Assembly (NCBI RefSeq): GCF_001571265.1
Contig: NZ_BCTL01000041.1
Span: 1-64,000, forward strand
Direction: 5' to 3'
Source of the DNA: Cedecea neteri NBRC 105707 = ATCC 33855
Lineage (GTDB): Bacteria > Pseudomonadota > Gammaproteobacteria > Enterobacterales > Enterobacteriaceae
DNA: 64,000 bases
Every line of letters starts with the position of its first letter. Within the stretch, counting starts at the first letter, position 1. Position numbers and translations under genes: made by a program. The notes under the pieces were generated by a model, which saw nothing but the letters and a program-made list of their open reading frames with translations, was not told the origin of the DNA and did no database searches. Shown here piece after piece: positions 1 through 11,200 of the stretch.

Positions 1-1169
1 GATATAACAGCATTCCTAAATCCTATATTGATGGTAATTACATTCTTGCAGGCCGCTCCTGGTACGAACGTCTCAGCGTGAAGAGCGCTTTTGTTAATTA
101 CTCTGAAATTTATGCCAATGCGGTTGATGGCTTACCCGTCGTGACGATAGCCAAACTACTGCATGACGACAAAGGTGAGCGCTACGGTGTGTTTGCCATG
201 GATCTGAATCTGAGCAATCTGAGCCATGTGCTGCGCCAGCTGGAAAGCCCGAGTGAAGGGCACTTATCGATTGTCGATCGCAAGGGGCGAGCCATACTGG
301 ATGCCGACAGCGACACGATTGGCACTCCGGTTGTCCCTCTGGCGGCAATTCATCGCATGACTAACGGGCTTGGCTCATTTCACGATAAAGTGACCAGCAA
401 ACATTACTACTATTATTCTTTCTCTAATCCAGACTGGTTTGTCGTGTTCACTGTTAAGGACAAAGTAATAGATGAATACACATTCTATTATGTCTGGATT
501 ATTTTGATAGCCTTCGCTTCCTGCCTGACGATTTATTTGTTGTTGTGGTTGTTTATGCGTCAGTCGATTAAGGCAATGATTGTAGATATTGTTTCGATGA
601 TGCGTTTTGGCCGTATTGAACTAAAAGATGGGGTTGATAAGGGAATTTTAAGTGAGATTGGCGAAAGTAGCCGGCAAATAAAGAATGCAAAAAGTGCTTC
701 GCTAACGGATGGCCTGACCGGACTGCTTAATCGCCGAAGCTTTGACAACGATGTTAATTATCTATTAACACGTGAGGCCCCATTCAGTCTGGGTGTTATC
801 GATATTGATAACTTTAAAAAAATAAATGATGGTTATGGACATCTTGTCGGTGATACGGTTTTAAAAGTCATTGCCGATATGGGCATGGGGTTATTGGACG
901 ATCATGCTAAGCTCTATCGCTATGGCGGGGAAGAAATTGCATTTATTTATTTCTCCGATAACCAGGTTAAAGCCATGGACATTATGGAAAGCTGGCGTAA
1001 GCGGGTTGAAAATAAAACCTGGCGTGAGCAAGGATTGGCCGTCACCTTCAGCGGAGGTCTTTGCCCGTGGCGCGGAGAGAACTACGAAAGGCTGATTGAG
1101 AAAGCCGACAAGCTGCTCTACAAAGCAAAATCCAACGGTAAAAATAAAGTGGTTATCTCAACCAGCTAA
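1..1169 (+). CDS. dCACHE-GGDEF diguanylate cyclase, 5' end cut by window edge
   Basis: A membrane-bound diguanylate cyclase that would make c-di-GMP from two GTP. The reading frame is open from base 3, so the GTG at 78 is internal and the true start lies left of the window. The visible part starts inside an extracytoplasmic dCACHE-like sensor domain (WYERL, then LPVVTIAKLL). One membrane helix follows at about 490-560 (VWIILIAFASCLTIYLLLW), then a GGDEF domain from SLTDGLTGLLNRR. The metal/substrate motif DIDNFKKINDGYGH is intact and the signature reads GGEEI (924-938), an active variant. I see no RxxD inhibitory site just before it. It is followed after 27 bp by an EAL gene, so the two probably form a make/break pair. 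The ligand is unknown. Confidence 0.85.
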   Translation, partial: YNSIPKSYIDGNYILAGRSWYERLSVKSAFVNYSEIYANAVDGLPVVTIAKLLHDDKGERYGVFAMDLNLSNLSHVLRQLESPSEGHLSIVDRKGRAILDADSDTIGTPVVPLAAIHRMTNGLGSFHDKVTSKHYYYYSFSNPDWFVVFTVKDKVIDEYTFYYVWIILIAFASCLTIYLLLWLFMRQSIKAMIVDIVSMMRFGRIELKDGVDKGILSEIGESSRQIKNAKSASLTDGLTGLLNRRSFDNDVNYLLTREAPFSLGVIDIDNFKKINDGYGHLVGDTVLKVIADMGMGLLDDHAKLYRYGGEEIAFIYFSDNQVKAMDIMESWRKRVENKTWREQGLAVTFSGGLCPWRGENYERLIEKADKLLYKAKSNGKNKVVISTS

Positions 1170-1196
1170 GAAAAGCCTGCACTAAGGAGTGATTAC

Positions 1197-1961
1197 ATGG
1201 AGAAAAGCGCAGAATTCATCGTTAACCGCGTGATGAAGAATAACTTTAGCCTGGCTTTTGAATCGTTGCTGCAGCCAATTTTTGACACTTCAAGTTTTAA
1301 ATGTGTCGGGACCGAAATGTTGATTCGGGGCGTGCATCGTCGGGCACTCGTTGCCCCGGACGTGTTCATTAACCGGCTGGAAGAGAATGGCGGCATTGTT
1401 TCGCTGGGCAAACACATTATCGCCACGGCTTTTAGTTACATGGCCGATGTCGTCGTGCCGCACAACAGCAGTTATTTATTGCATTTGAATCTTTCCCCTG
1501 TGCAGCTGAATGACGTCGGGTTTGCCGCACGGGTGATTGACCTTGCTGAACGGCGGGCGGTTCCCGAGCAGCGAATCGTGTTTGAGATAACGGATAACAG
1601 CATCATGTTGGATGACATCGGGCGTGAAAATGCCGCTCGCCTTCGCGAGGTGGGTTTTTTACTGGCCTGGGATGATATTCATAGCGTGGAGCAACTGCAG
1701 GACAGACTGGCGCAGGTAGAGACAAACTTTATTAAGCTTGATCGTAGCTGTTTCAAGGCGACCTGCAGCGAGGAAATGCTGCGTATTGTCCGCTGCGCTC
1801 AGGAAAGAGAAGTGGATGTTATTGCCGAAGGGGTGGAAACCTTTTCGCAAATGCAGATGCTGTTCAATAACAATGTCAGGCTGGCGCAGGGCTATCTCTT
1901 CTCGCGGCCTCTGAGTCGGGACAGCTTCCGACAAAAGCACTTACAGGCGACGGAAAACTAA
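1197..1961 (+). CDS. Stand-alone EAL-domain protein (c-di-GMP phosphodiesterase or binding protein)
   Basis: A 254-residue protein made of a single EAL domain, without signal peptide or membrane segment. Family motifs are partly kept: EMLIRG in place of EALxR, NLSP, EITD in place of E(V/I)TE, WDDI in place of the loop-6 LDDFG, FIKLD, IAEGVET and QGY. The loop-6 GTGYSS stretch is replaced by HSVEQL, which weakens the case for full activity. Most metal and catalytic positions (E, N, DD, K, E) remain, so hydrolysis is possible but not assured. Start chosen at ATG 1197 because AAGGAG (1184-1189) sits 7 bases upstream. The 27-bp gap to the upstream cyclase suggests co-transcription and opposing or tuning roles. 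Confidence 0.85.
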   Translation: MEKSAEFIVNRVMKNNFSLAFESLLQPIFDTSSFKCVGTEMLIRGVHRRALVAPDVFINRLEENGGIVSLGKHIIATAFSYMADVVVPHNSSYLLHLNLSPVQLNDVGFAARVIDLAERRAVPEQRIVFEITDNSIMLDDIGRENAARLREVGFLLAWDDIHSVEQLQDRLAQVETNFIKLDRSCFKATCSEEMLRIVRCAQEREVDVIAEGVETFSQMQMLFNNNVRLAQGYLFSRPLSRDSFRQKHLQATEN

Positions 1962-2004
1962 CTGGCTATTGAGCCTGCTAACCGCAGGCTCGCAGATCGG
2001 CAAA

Positions 2005-2301
2005 TCAGAACACTTTCTTAAACGGTTTTACTTCAACCTTAGCGTACACGCCTGCGGCGATATACGGGTCTGCATCAGCCCAGGCCTTCGCCTCTTCCAG
2101 AGAAGCAAACTCGGCAATCACCGTTGAGCCGGTAAATCCGGCGCTGCCGGGATCGTTGCTATCAACCGCCGGCATCGGGCCTGCGGTCAGCAGGCGACCT
2201 TCGTCGCGCAACATCTGAAGACGAGCCAGGTGGGCAGGGCGAACGGACAGGCGCTTTTCCAGCGAATCAGCAATATCTTCGGCATAAATGACGTACAGCA
2301 C
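2005..2301 (-). CDS. yciI: YciI-like protein
   Basis: A small cytoplasmic protein of the YciI/YCII (dimeric ferredoxin-like) family, nearly identical to E. coli YciI (recalled), with [16 protein letters not shown], the [18 protein letters not shown] segment and a VKPFKKVF end. The conserved His and Asp are the proposed active-site residues of the family, but the reaction in enterics is not established. The frame can also start at GTG 2307. GTG 2301 is preferred because AAGGA lies 9 bases upstream of it, against 3 for the other, and because it matches the E. coli N-terminus and gives 98 residues. It is divergent from tonB, as in E. coli. Confidence 0.9.
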   Translation of the reverse strand: MLYVIYAEDIADSLEKRLSVRPAHLARLQMLRDEGRLLTAGPMPAVDSNDPGSAGFTGSTVIAEFASLEEAKAWADADPYIAAGVYAKVEVKPFKKVF

Positions 2302-2458
2302 GGGCACTCTTCCTTCTTGATGTTGGGTTGTAAACCACGTTAAGTGAACCGCGGGCAGACTGCAATTGAAAGATAAACAGGATGTTAAATCCTTGAGAAA
2401 ATAGCGGGAAACTCGTGCAGACAGCAGGAAAAAGTGCGCCTTTGGACAATGCGTTGTT

Positions 2459-2477
2459 GAATATGATTGTTATTTGC
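2459..2477 (+). promoter_or_regulatory. Fur box in the tonB promoter region
   Basis: The 19 bases match the Fur consensus GATAATGATAATCATTATC at about 13 of 19 positions by eye. They lie 50-70 bp upstream of the tonB start, where E. coli tonB has its Fur-controlled promoter. This implies iron repression of tonB. The -35 and -10 elements are not clear enough to assign. Confidence 0.55.
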
Positions 2478-2525
2478 ATTTAAAATTGTCGTCTCTTGAA
2501 AGACACTGAAACCATTATGACGTCA

Positions 2526-3251
2526 ATGACCCTGGAATTACCTCGCCGCTTTCCGTGGCCGACTCTTCTCTCCGTCGGGATTCATGGTGCCGTTGTGGCC
2601 GGGTTGCTCTACACCTCGGTACATCAGGTTATTGAGTCCCCAGCACCTTCGCAGCCGATCAGCGTCACGATGGTTGCGCCCGCTGACCTTGAGCCTCCTC
2701 AGCCCCAGGTTGTTCAGCCTCCGCCACAGCCGGTTGCGGAACCTGAACCGGAGCCAGAACCGATACCCGAGCCGCCGAAAGAGGCGCCCGTTGTGATTCA
2801 CAAGCCGGAACCTAAGCCAAAACCGAAGCCAAAGCCGGTGAAAAAGGTTGAGCAGCCGAAGCGTGAAGTTAAGCCGGTTGAGCCTCGCCAGGCTTCTCCG
2901 TTTGAAAACAATGCGCCCGTGCAGCCTGCGCCAACGCCGGCAGTAAAACCGGCCCCGGCAGCGCCAGCACCGTCGGTGAATACCGGGCCGCGCGTTATCA
3001 GCCGCGACAGGCCGCAGTATCCAACGCGAGCTTTTGCATTACGTATGGACGGTAACGTTCGCGTGAAGTTTGATGTCGATGCCGATGGTCGGGTGAATAA
3101 CGTCGAGATCCTCTCCGCCCAGCCGGCCAACATGTTCGAACGTGAAGTGAAGCAGGCGATGAAAAAGTGGCGCTATGAGAGCGGTAAGCCTGGTCAGGGC
3201 ATTACGGTTAACATCAAATTCCGCATTAGCGGCGGCGCAAGTATGGATTAA
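2526..3251 (+). CDS. tonB: TonB energy transducer
   Basis: Periplasm-spanning partner of ExbB/ExbD that delivers proton-motive energy to outer-membrane siderophore, heme and cobalamin receptors. About 241 residues: an N-terminal membrane anchor ([15 protein letters not shown], with the conserved His), a long Pro-rich spacer with [11 protein letters not shown] and [13 protein letters not shown] blocks, and a C-terminal beta domain ([15 protein letters not shown] through [12 protein letters not shown]) that contacts TonB boxes. The Pro-Ala linker around residues 145-165 is richer in PAP repeats than E. coli's. ATG 2526 gives the classical MTLELPRR start; in-frame ATG 2517 is also possible and no strong Shine-Dalgarno decides between them. 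A Fur box and a downstream terminator frame the gene. Confidence 0.97.
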   Translation: MTLELPRRFPWPTLLSVGIHGAVVAGLLYTSVHQVIESPAPSQPISVTMVAPADLEPPQPQVVQPPPQPVAEPEPEPEPIPEPPKEAPVVIHKPEPKPKPKPKPVKKVEQPKREVKPVEPRQASPFENNAPVQPAPTPAVKPAPAAPAPSVNTGPRVISRDRPQYPTRAFALRMDGNVRVKFDVDADGRVNNVEILSAQPANMFEREVKQAMKKWRYESGKPGQGITVNIKFRISGGASMD

Positions 3252-3266
3252 CTATCATCCGTTTTT

Positions 3267-3304
3267 AAAAGGCCACGTATGAGAGTACGCGGCCTTTTTT
3301 ATTT
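3267..3304 (+). terminator. tonB terminator
   Basis: The inverted repeat GGCCaCGTA / TACGcGGCC is followed by a run of six T. An A run upstream also allows termination from the right. Confidence 0.85.
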
Positions 3305-3535
3305 TATGGCCTGATTCGCTTACCGTCCATGGTCATTATTTATTCAATTATTGTTTGCGCTGACTATTCCTGATAAAACAATATATTAGTTATTTTCCTC
3401 GCCTTATCCTAAATTAAATAATCAAACTTAATGCAAATTAACTACCAATAATAATAGGGTGTTTATTTAAGACTTTTCTTATTTATCGGTGTGCTGGCAT
3501 ACTGAAAAGAAATGACATAAATAGACTCTTATTTT

Positions 3536-5197
3536 ATGCGCCATTATTATAAGGCCGCCTTTCTGTGCGCGCTGTTTTACTCTCATCTAAGCTATGCCGC
3601 GCCGCTGACGCCTGCTGACCGGGACACTATCCAGCAGCAGCAGCAGGATTTGCTATTGCAGAACCGGCAGCAGCGAGAGGAGATCCAGCGTAGCCTCCAG
3701 CCGCGACTGGCAAGCCCTGTGGTCCCATCTGACCAAGGTCCCTGCTTCACCATTCACCATATTGATATTGATAATGCCACGCTGCTTTCCGATCCGGCCC
3801 GGAACCGCTTAATTACGCCCTATATTAATCAGTGCCTCGGCATGGCGAAGATCAATACGCTGACCCGGGATATTTCTGACTGGTATATCAGCCGCGGATA
3901 TATCACCAGTCGGGCATTTTTGACCGAGCAGGATCTTTCTGAGGGAACGCTGCATATTGCGGTGCTGGAAGGCAGGCTACAGGCCATTCGCATTGAAGGT
4001 GCGCCTTCACGCCAGCTAAAAATGGCGTTTCCGGGACTGGAAGGGAAAATACTTAACCTGCGCGATATTGAGCAGGGGATGGAGCAAATAAACCGGTTAC
4101 GCACCACGCCGGTACAAATTGAAATCTTGCCGGGTGAAAAGGCCGGGGAATCCATTGTTAATCTCACGGCAACGCCGGAGTTTCCGCTTTCCGCAGCCGC
4201 TGGGTTTGATAACAGCGGGCAAAAAAGCACCGGCACCGGGCAGCTCACCGCCTCGCTGACCGCCAATAACCCGCTGGGGCTGGCCGATAAATGGTTTATT
4301 AGCGGTGGGCGCAGCAGCGATTTTGCCAGCGACCATGATGCGCAAAGCTTTCAGGCCGGGGTCAATGTGCCCTGGGGCTATAGCCTCGTCGATTACAGCT
4401 ACAGCTGGAGCGACTATCTCACCACCCTGGACAACAAAGGCTATCAGTGGCGTTCGACCGGGCGCGCCGAAACACATCGCCTGAACCTCTCCCACGTGCT
4501 TTACCGAAACGGGGACTTAAAAACTGCCGCTTCCATCGGGCTGACTCACCGGATTAGCCGCAACTACCTGAACGATGCGCCGCTGCTCAGCAGCAGCCGG
4601 AAGCTCACCAGCCTGCAATTCGGCCTTAACCACACGCAGAAAATCGCGGGTGGCGTGGCCACGCTGAACCCGTCATTCAGCCACGGCGTACCGTGGTTTG
4701 GAGCCGAAAACGACAACGGCAAGCGGGGCGACGTGCCAAAAGCTGAATTCAAAAAATGGAGCCTGAGCGGCAGTTTCCAGCGCCCGCTGACGCAAAAAAT
4801 CTGGTGGTTAACCAGCGTCTATGGGCAATGGTCGCCTGACCGGCTTTACGGCAGTGAGCGCTTAACGATTGGCGGTGAAAGCTCGGTGCGTGGTTTTAAA
4901 GAGCAATACCTCTCCGGCGACAACGGGGGCTATCTTCGCAACGAATTGAACTACGCCCTGTTCAGCCTCCCTTATCTGGGCGAAGTCAGCCTGAACGCAG
5001 CCGTGGATGGCGGCTGGCTGCGTAATGACAGCGACGATCGGCAGGCTTCCGGGACGCTTTGGGGCGCTTCAGCTGGCCTCTCCGTGGCCGGGCGCTACTA
5101 CTCCAGCCAGTTCACCGTTGGCACGCCAGTTCACTATCCGGGCTATCTGGCGCCGGATCATCTCGTGATTTATTACCGCCTGGGCCTGGCGATTTAA
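3536..5197 (+). CDS. cdiB: CdiB: two-partner-secretion outer-membrane transporter (TpsB)
   Basis: Outer-membrane Omp85/FhaC-type pore that exports the CdiA exoprotein encoded directly downstream. 553 residues: a Sec signal peptide ending near SYA-APL (residue 21), a polar plug helix (QQQQQDLLLQNRQQREE), two POTRA-like modules (about 75-220, with CFTIHHIDI and GYITSRAFLTEQDLSEG) and a C-terminal 16-strand barrel. The diagnostic loop motif VRGF is present (ESSVRGFKEQY). The family is ShlB/HecB/FhaC. The start has no strong Shine-Dalgarno; it is kept because it gives a proper signal peptide. The last codon is 9 bp from cdiA, so the two are one operon. The AT-rich 230 bp upstream (3305-3535) presumably holds the promoter, but I cannot assign boxes. 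Confidence 0.93.
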   Translation: MRHYYKAAFLCALFYSHLSYAAPLTPADRDTIQQQQQDLLLQNRQQREEIQRSLQPRLASPVVPSDQGPCFTIHHIDIDNATLLSDPARNRLITPYINQCLGMAKINTLTRDISDWYISRGYITSRAFLTEQDLSEGTLHIAVLEGRLQAIRIEGAPSRQLKMAFPGLEGKILNLRDIEQGMEQINRLRTTPVQIEILPGEKAGESIVNLTATPEFPLSAAAGFDNSGQKSTGTGQLTASLTANNPLGLADKWFISGGRSSDFASDHDAQSFQAGVNVPWGYSLVDYSYSWSDYLTTLDNKGYQWRSTGRAETHRLNLSHVLYRNGDLKTAASIGLTHRISRNYLNDAPLLSSSRKLTSLQFGLNHTQKIAGGVATLNPSFSHGVPWFGAENDNGKRGDVPKAEFKKWSLSGSFQRPLTQKIWWLTSVYGQWSPDRLYGSERLTIGGESSVRGFKEQYLSGDNGGYLRNELNYALFSLPYLGEVSLNAAVDGGWLRNDSDDRQASGTLWGASAGLSVAGRYYSSQFTVGTPVHYPGYLAPDHLVIYYRLGLAI

Positions 5198-5206
5198 GGT
5201 AAAAAA

Positions 5207-8200
5207 ATGGATAAGCACCCCGTTGGATTAGCGAAGCGCCTGTTAAGTTACCTCATCATCTGCCTGATCGCCGGGCAGCCGGTCTTTCCGGCGGTGGCCG
5301 CGACCATCAACCCGGTCACGCCGGGCACGCAGATGGATCAGGCCGGAAACGGGGTGCCTGTCGTTAACATTGCAACGCCAAACCAGGCGGGGATCTCCCA
5401 TAACCAGTTCCAGGACTATAACGTCGGAAAAGAAGGGCTGATTCTTAACAACGCCACCGGGCAGCTGACGCAAACTCAGCTCGGAGGGCTCATCCAGAAC
5501 AACCCTAACCTCCGGGCGGGCCAGGAAGCGACCGGCATCATCAATGAAGTCGTCGGCGGCAATCGCTCACAGCTGCAGGGCTATACCGAAGTATCGGGCA
5601 AGGCGGCCAACGTGATGGTCGCTAACCCTTATGGCATTACCTGTAACGGCTGCGGATTCATCAATACCCCTAATGCCACGCTGACCACGGGCAAACCCCA
5701 GTTTGATGCGGCAGGTAATCTGCTGGCCCTGGACGTCAGCAAAGGCACCATTACGGTTGAAGGCCAGGGCCTGGACGCCAGCCAAAGCGACGCGCTATCG
5801 ATTATTGCCCGGGCAACAGAAGTTAACGCCGGTATTCACGCCAAAGATCTTAAGGTGACCGTGGGCGCCAACCGCGTTTCATCCACCGGCGCAGTCACGC
5901 CGATAGCCGGAGACGGATCCGCGCCGGTGGTTGCCGTCGATACCGGTGCGCTGGGCGGCATGTATGCTAACCGTATTCACCTTATTTCCAGTGACAAAGG
6001 CGTCGGCGTCAACCTGGGGAACCTGAACGCGCGTCAGGGCGACATCACGCTGAATGCCAACGGCAAGCTGGTGGTGAATAACAGCCTGGCGAACGGCAGT
6101 CTCACGGCTCAGGCGGATAGCGTAGTACTGAGCGGCGAGCATAAAAGTGGTGGTGCGACACAGGTTAATAGCCGCTCTGACATCACCGTCGCCAACGGTA
6201 AGTTAGCCAGCGATCGGGACATAACTCTGAACGGCAGCGGGAAACTGGCGCTGAATAACAGTCAGCTCTCCGCCGGCAATGACATTGCTCTGGATGCCGG
6301 GGCTGTAAGCACGGATGTCGCCAGCGAAGCCAACGCAGGCGGCGCGATTCGGGCCAGCGCGGCGGCACGTATGGATAATGCCGGGAAGCTGACGGCTGGG
6401 CGTGACATTGCACTCTCCGCAGACCAGCTAACCAACGGCGGCCAGGTTACGGCCAACGGGAGCCTGAACGCTAAAGCTGGCAGCTTTAACAACAGCGGCA
6501 ATATGCAGGCGCAGCACAATATCCAGCTCGATCTCGGCTCGTTCACGCACAGCGGCCAGATGCTGGCCGGGGCAGGATTGACGGCCGCTACCGGAGATGC
6601 GTGGGTAGACGGCATGCTTAGCAGCGGTACTGACCAGGCATGGACCAGCCGCAACGCCTTTACTATTGGCCCAAATGGCCAGCTATTGAGTACCGGTAAA
6701 CTTGCGCTTCAGGCTGACAGCTTTAGCAATGCGGGGACGATTAACGGCAAGCAGGATGTAACGTTAAGCAGCAAGCAGTTTTACGGCCAGCAGGGAAGCT
6801 CGCTGGCAAGCGGGGGCAACCTTGAGTTACTGAATCAGCAGCTACAAAGCGCCGGGCAAATAACCTCGCAAAAAGATCTGATGTTCAAAGGCGAGCGATT
6901 TGAAACCCTGGCCGGCGGGCAATTGCAATCTGAAGGCAATATGCTGCTGCAGGCCAATAATAGCGTCACGCTGAGCGGTACGCAGGCCGCAAAAGGGGCG
7001 TTTACGGTTAACACCGATTCGCTGACGCACCGCGGAAATACCAAAGGCATTGCCGTTACCATTGGGGCCAAACAGCTAGACACCAGCGGAAATATTCAGG
7101 CTGACGGCGGAATGTCGCTCACCGCAGATAATATTGTGCAACAGGCCGGTGGTGCCCTGCTGGCGCAGAAAAATTTACTGCTCAATGCACGGAATTTTAC
7201 CAACCGGGGCTCGCTGGACAGCGATGCCTTGACGCTGGCGATTGCAGGGAACATCGACAACCAGACCAGCGGGAAAATCACCACACGCAATGGCCTGAAC
7301 AGTACCTCTGATAGCTTCAACAATGACGGTCAGATCGCGGCCTCCGCGATGGACGTAGCCGCGCAGACCGCCCTGACCAACACCGGCAGCCTGCTGGCTG
7401 AGAAAAGCCTGAATGCGACGGTGGCCCAGTTGAAAAACACCGGGCAACTTGAGGCGGCGTCCCTCGCGCTACACGGCACCACGTTAGACAATGCCGGTCT
7501 GATTCAGGGCGGGCAAAATCTCACGTTAACGGCCGCAGACCTGGGTAACCGCAGCGGCGGCAAAATCATCAGCGGCAGCGGCCTGGCGCTCAGCATCCCG
7601 CAGCTCACCAATGCCGGACTGATTTCCGTCAAGCAGGGGCTGGCCATTGAGAGCCTGATGCTGGCTAACAGCGGCAATATTGAATCTCAGGCCATGACGC
7701 TGAAAGCCGGCCAGCAGTTGAACAACCAGGCAGGTGGGGTACTGCTGGCGAAAGATGCGCTCGCGCTTTCTGCTGGCAACCTTAACAATGCCGGGAGCCT
7801 GCAGGGGAAAAACCTCGCGATCGGCGCAGATCAATGGAATAACGCCGGCCTGACCAGCGGAAGCGAGAGCTTAACGGCCAGCGTCAGTGGAGAACTGAAG
7901 AACGGCCCACAGGGGAAAATCATCGTCGGTCAGCCTGACATTCAGGAAGCGACCGCCGGCGGGCAGCTTGAACTCAACGCCGGGAGCGTGACCAACGAGG
8001 GCTGGCTGCAAAGCGGTGGCGAAATGACGGTGACCGTTCAGGCACTGGTCAACTCGGGCGTGATATCCGCAAACCAGGCCGCGGCCATTGAGGGGATGTC
8101 GCTCGGCAACCAGGGCCGCGTTGAAGCGCAGGATCTGCAGCTAAAACTGCGTGAAAAAGTAAACAACTTTGCCGGTGCCGTGCTGGTGGCAAAACGCACC

Positions 8201-11200
8201 CTGCACCTATCTTCACCTGAGTTAGATAATGCGGGGCAGTTGATCGCCGACAGTGCCATTCTGGATGCACAACACGTCTCTAACACGGGCTTGCTGCAAG
8301 GGGATTCCTCGCTCAACGTCACAAGCGATACGTTCAATAACGCTGAAAACGGCACCGTATTGGCCGAAAAAGTACTGACGCTTGCCGCTCGCCACATGAC
8401 CAATGCAGGAGAGATTCAGGCCGACAGCGCAACGCTAAAAGCCAGCCAGATGACCAACAGCGGCAAGCTGCTTGGCTTGTCCATCCTCAATCTGACCGCG
8501 ATAGATAACCTCGTTAACACCGGTAAAATCCTCGGTAAGGACAAACTCGCCCTGACCAGTGGCAGCCTCGAAAACCAGGGCACGCTGGCGGCGGCCGATC
8601 TCAGCGTCGAAACCCAGCGTAACGCCAATAGCGGCCTGTTACAGGGCGAAAAATCGCTGCGTCTTGGCGCCACGGTGCTGAATAACCTCGCTCAGGGGAA
8701 AATCATCAGCGGCAGCGGGTTGTCGCTGTCTATTCCTGACCTGAACAACGCCGGGCTGATTTCGGTCGAACAAGGGCTGGCAATTGACGGGGTTAACCTC
8801 ACCAATAGCGGGAATATTGAGGCCGGCGACCTGAACCTGGGGCTGACGCAAGGGCTGGATAACCAAGCCGGCGGGGTGCTCCTCGCCGACAACACGCTCT
8901 CGGTGACAACGCCCAAAGGCCGTAACGCCGGAAAACTGATTGCCAATAATACCACCCTGACGGTTGACGACCTGACCAATAACGGATTGCTGCAGGGTAA
9001 TCAGACGATTAGCGCTCGGGGCAATAAACTGGCTAACGGTGGCACCGGCCAGCTATTAAGTGACGGAAATATTGACGTTAATGCTGCGCGTCTGGATAAC
9101 GCCGGACGCATGCAGGGCAGAAATATCACGCTCAGCGGCGGGCAAAACGGCGGTGAAAATACAGGGCAGATCCTTGGCCGCGACGCGCTGAATATTTTAT
9201 TCGGCGGGGCGTTCAACAACGGCGGCCGGCTGATCGGCCAGAATTATCTCGGCCTGACGACCGGTCCGCTCAGCAATACCGGCATTATCGCGGCCTCTAC
9301 CCTAAGCATTGATGCCGGGTCAGCCCAGGCAAACAACAGTGGCCTGATTCAGGCCGACGGCAAACTCAAGTTAACCGCTGCTGCGTTGCGAAACGATAAA
9401 GGTGCCACGGTGGCCGGTGGGGATGACGTCACCCTGACGCTGCCTGAGCTAAACAATGCGGGCAGTATTTCTGCCGGAAAACACCTTCAGCTCGACGGGG
9501 GAAGTTTAGATAACCTCGGTGCCATCGACGCACAAAGCGTGGACCTGACTCTGACCGGGCAGCTAAACAATCTGGCCGGGGCCTCTCTGGTGGCGGGCAA
9601 CCAGCTGGCAATGACCGCCAGCGGCTGGACTAACGCCGGACAGATTATCGGTGACAACGTCACGCTTTCTGCTCAGCAAGGGCAAAACGATGGACTGCTG
9701 CAGGGCGACAGCGGCCTGAAGCTCAACGTCGCACAGTTTGGCAACGGCGCGGCAGGCAAAGTGCTGACCGGAGGCTGGCTTGATCTTCGCGGCGGCCAGG
9801 TGAATAACAAAGGGTTGCTTCAGGGGCAAACCCTGACGCTGCAAGGCGGCGATCTGAGCAACGCCGGAGCGCTGACCGGCAAAGACAGGCTGTCGATTAG
9901 CACCGATAAATCGGTCACTAACGACGGGCAGGTTCTGAGTCAGGGGGACCTGCAGCTTGCAACCGGCCAGCTTGATAATAATGGCGTGCTGGCCGCAACA
10001 AAAGTCGGTGTTCAGGCCGACACGCTTAACAACACGGGAACGCTGCAGAGCAACAGCGGCCTGGATCTCCAGAGCGCCACCGTGACAAACAGCGGCACGC
10101 TGCTGGCGAAGCAGGGGCTGAATATTATCGGCACCAGCCTCGACAATAGCGGCATTGTTCAGGGGGACGCTCTCTCTATTGCTTTGCAAAACGGCGTCAC
10201 CAACCAGGCTCCAGGGAAACTGCTGGCGACCGGCACGTTTGATTTTAAAGGTGATTCACTCACCAACAGCGGCACGGTGGCTGCGGATAACGCGCGTCTG
10301 GCGGTAAACATTTTCAATAACGGCGGGCTGGTGCAGGGCAATAATGGCCTGTCGCTCTCCGGTGCAGGGGCAAGCCGCCCTCAACTGATGCTGCTGAGAA
10401 GTTTTGCCGCTGCTCAGCCTCCGGTCGTTCGCGTCCTGAATAACCTGAGCGGCGGGAAGCTGTTAAGCGGCGGCCAACTGGACATTGCAGCTAATGATGT
10501 GAGCAACGCTGGCACCGTTCAGGCTCGCGAAAATCTGACCTTCACCGCGGGAAGCCTGAACAATCAGGGCACGCTTTCGGCGGGCAATTTAGCGCTGGAT
10601 ATCGCCGGGCAGTTGAATAACCAAAGCGGCGGCAAATTACTGGCGGCCGATACGCTGCAAGCCCAGAGCGAAACCCTGGCGAACAGCGGCGTGATTGCCG
10701 CCGATAAGCTCGACCTCAGCAGCAACCGCATTGATAACCAGGGCGTGCTCCAGGGAGACAATGCGCTGGCGCTGAATACTCCGCAGTTCAACAATCTTGC
10801 CGACGGACAGATTGTTAGCGGCAGCTCGTTTAGCCTGACCATCCCACAGATGGTCAATCTGGGCCTGATCTCCGTGAAGGAGGCACTCACGCTTTCAGGC
10901 GCGAGCCTGGATAACCAGGGCATGCTGCAGGGCGGCAGCCTGGCGCTGAACTTTACCGACAGCATCCTCAACCGTAACGCGGCCAAACTTCTTGCAGAGA
11001 AAGGTGTGTCTCTGCAAACGGCCAACCTTAACAACCAGGGCACGCTGGCGGGTGACACCGTTGAGATGACGACCAATACCCTGAATAACGCTGGCTTGCT
11101 GCAGGGCAATAAGGCGCTGAAGCTGGCCTCGGATACGCCATCCACGCTGACGGTCACGAACCAGAAAGACGGGAGAATGCTGACCGGCGGGGCGCTGGCG

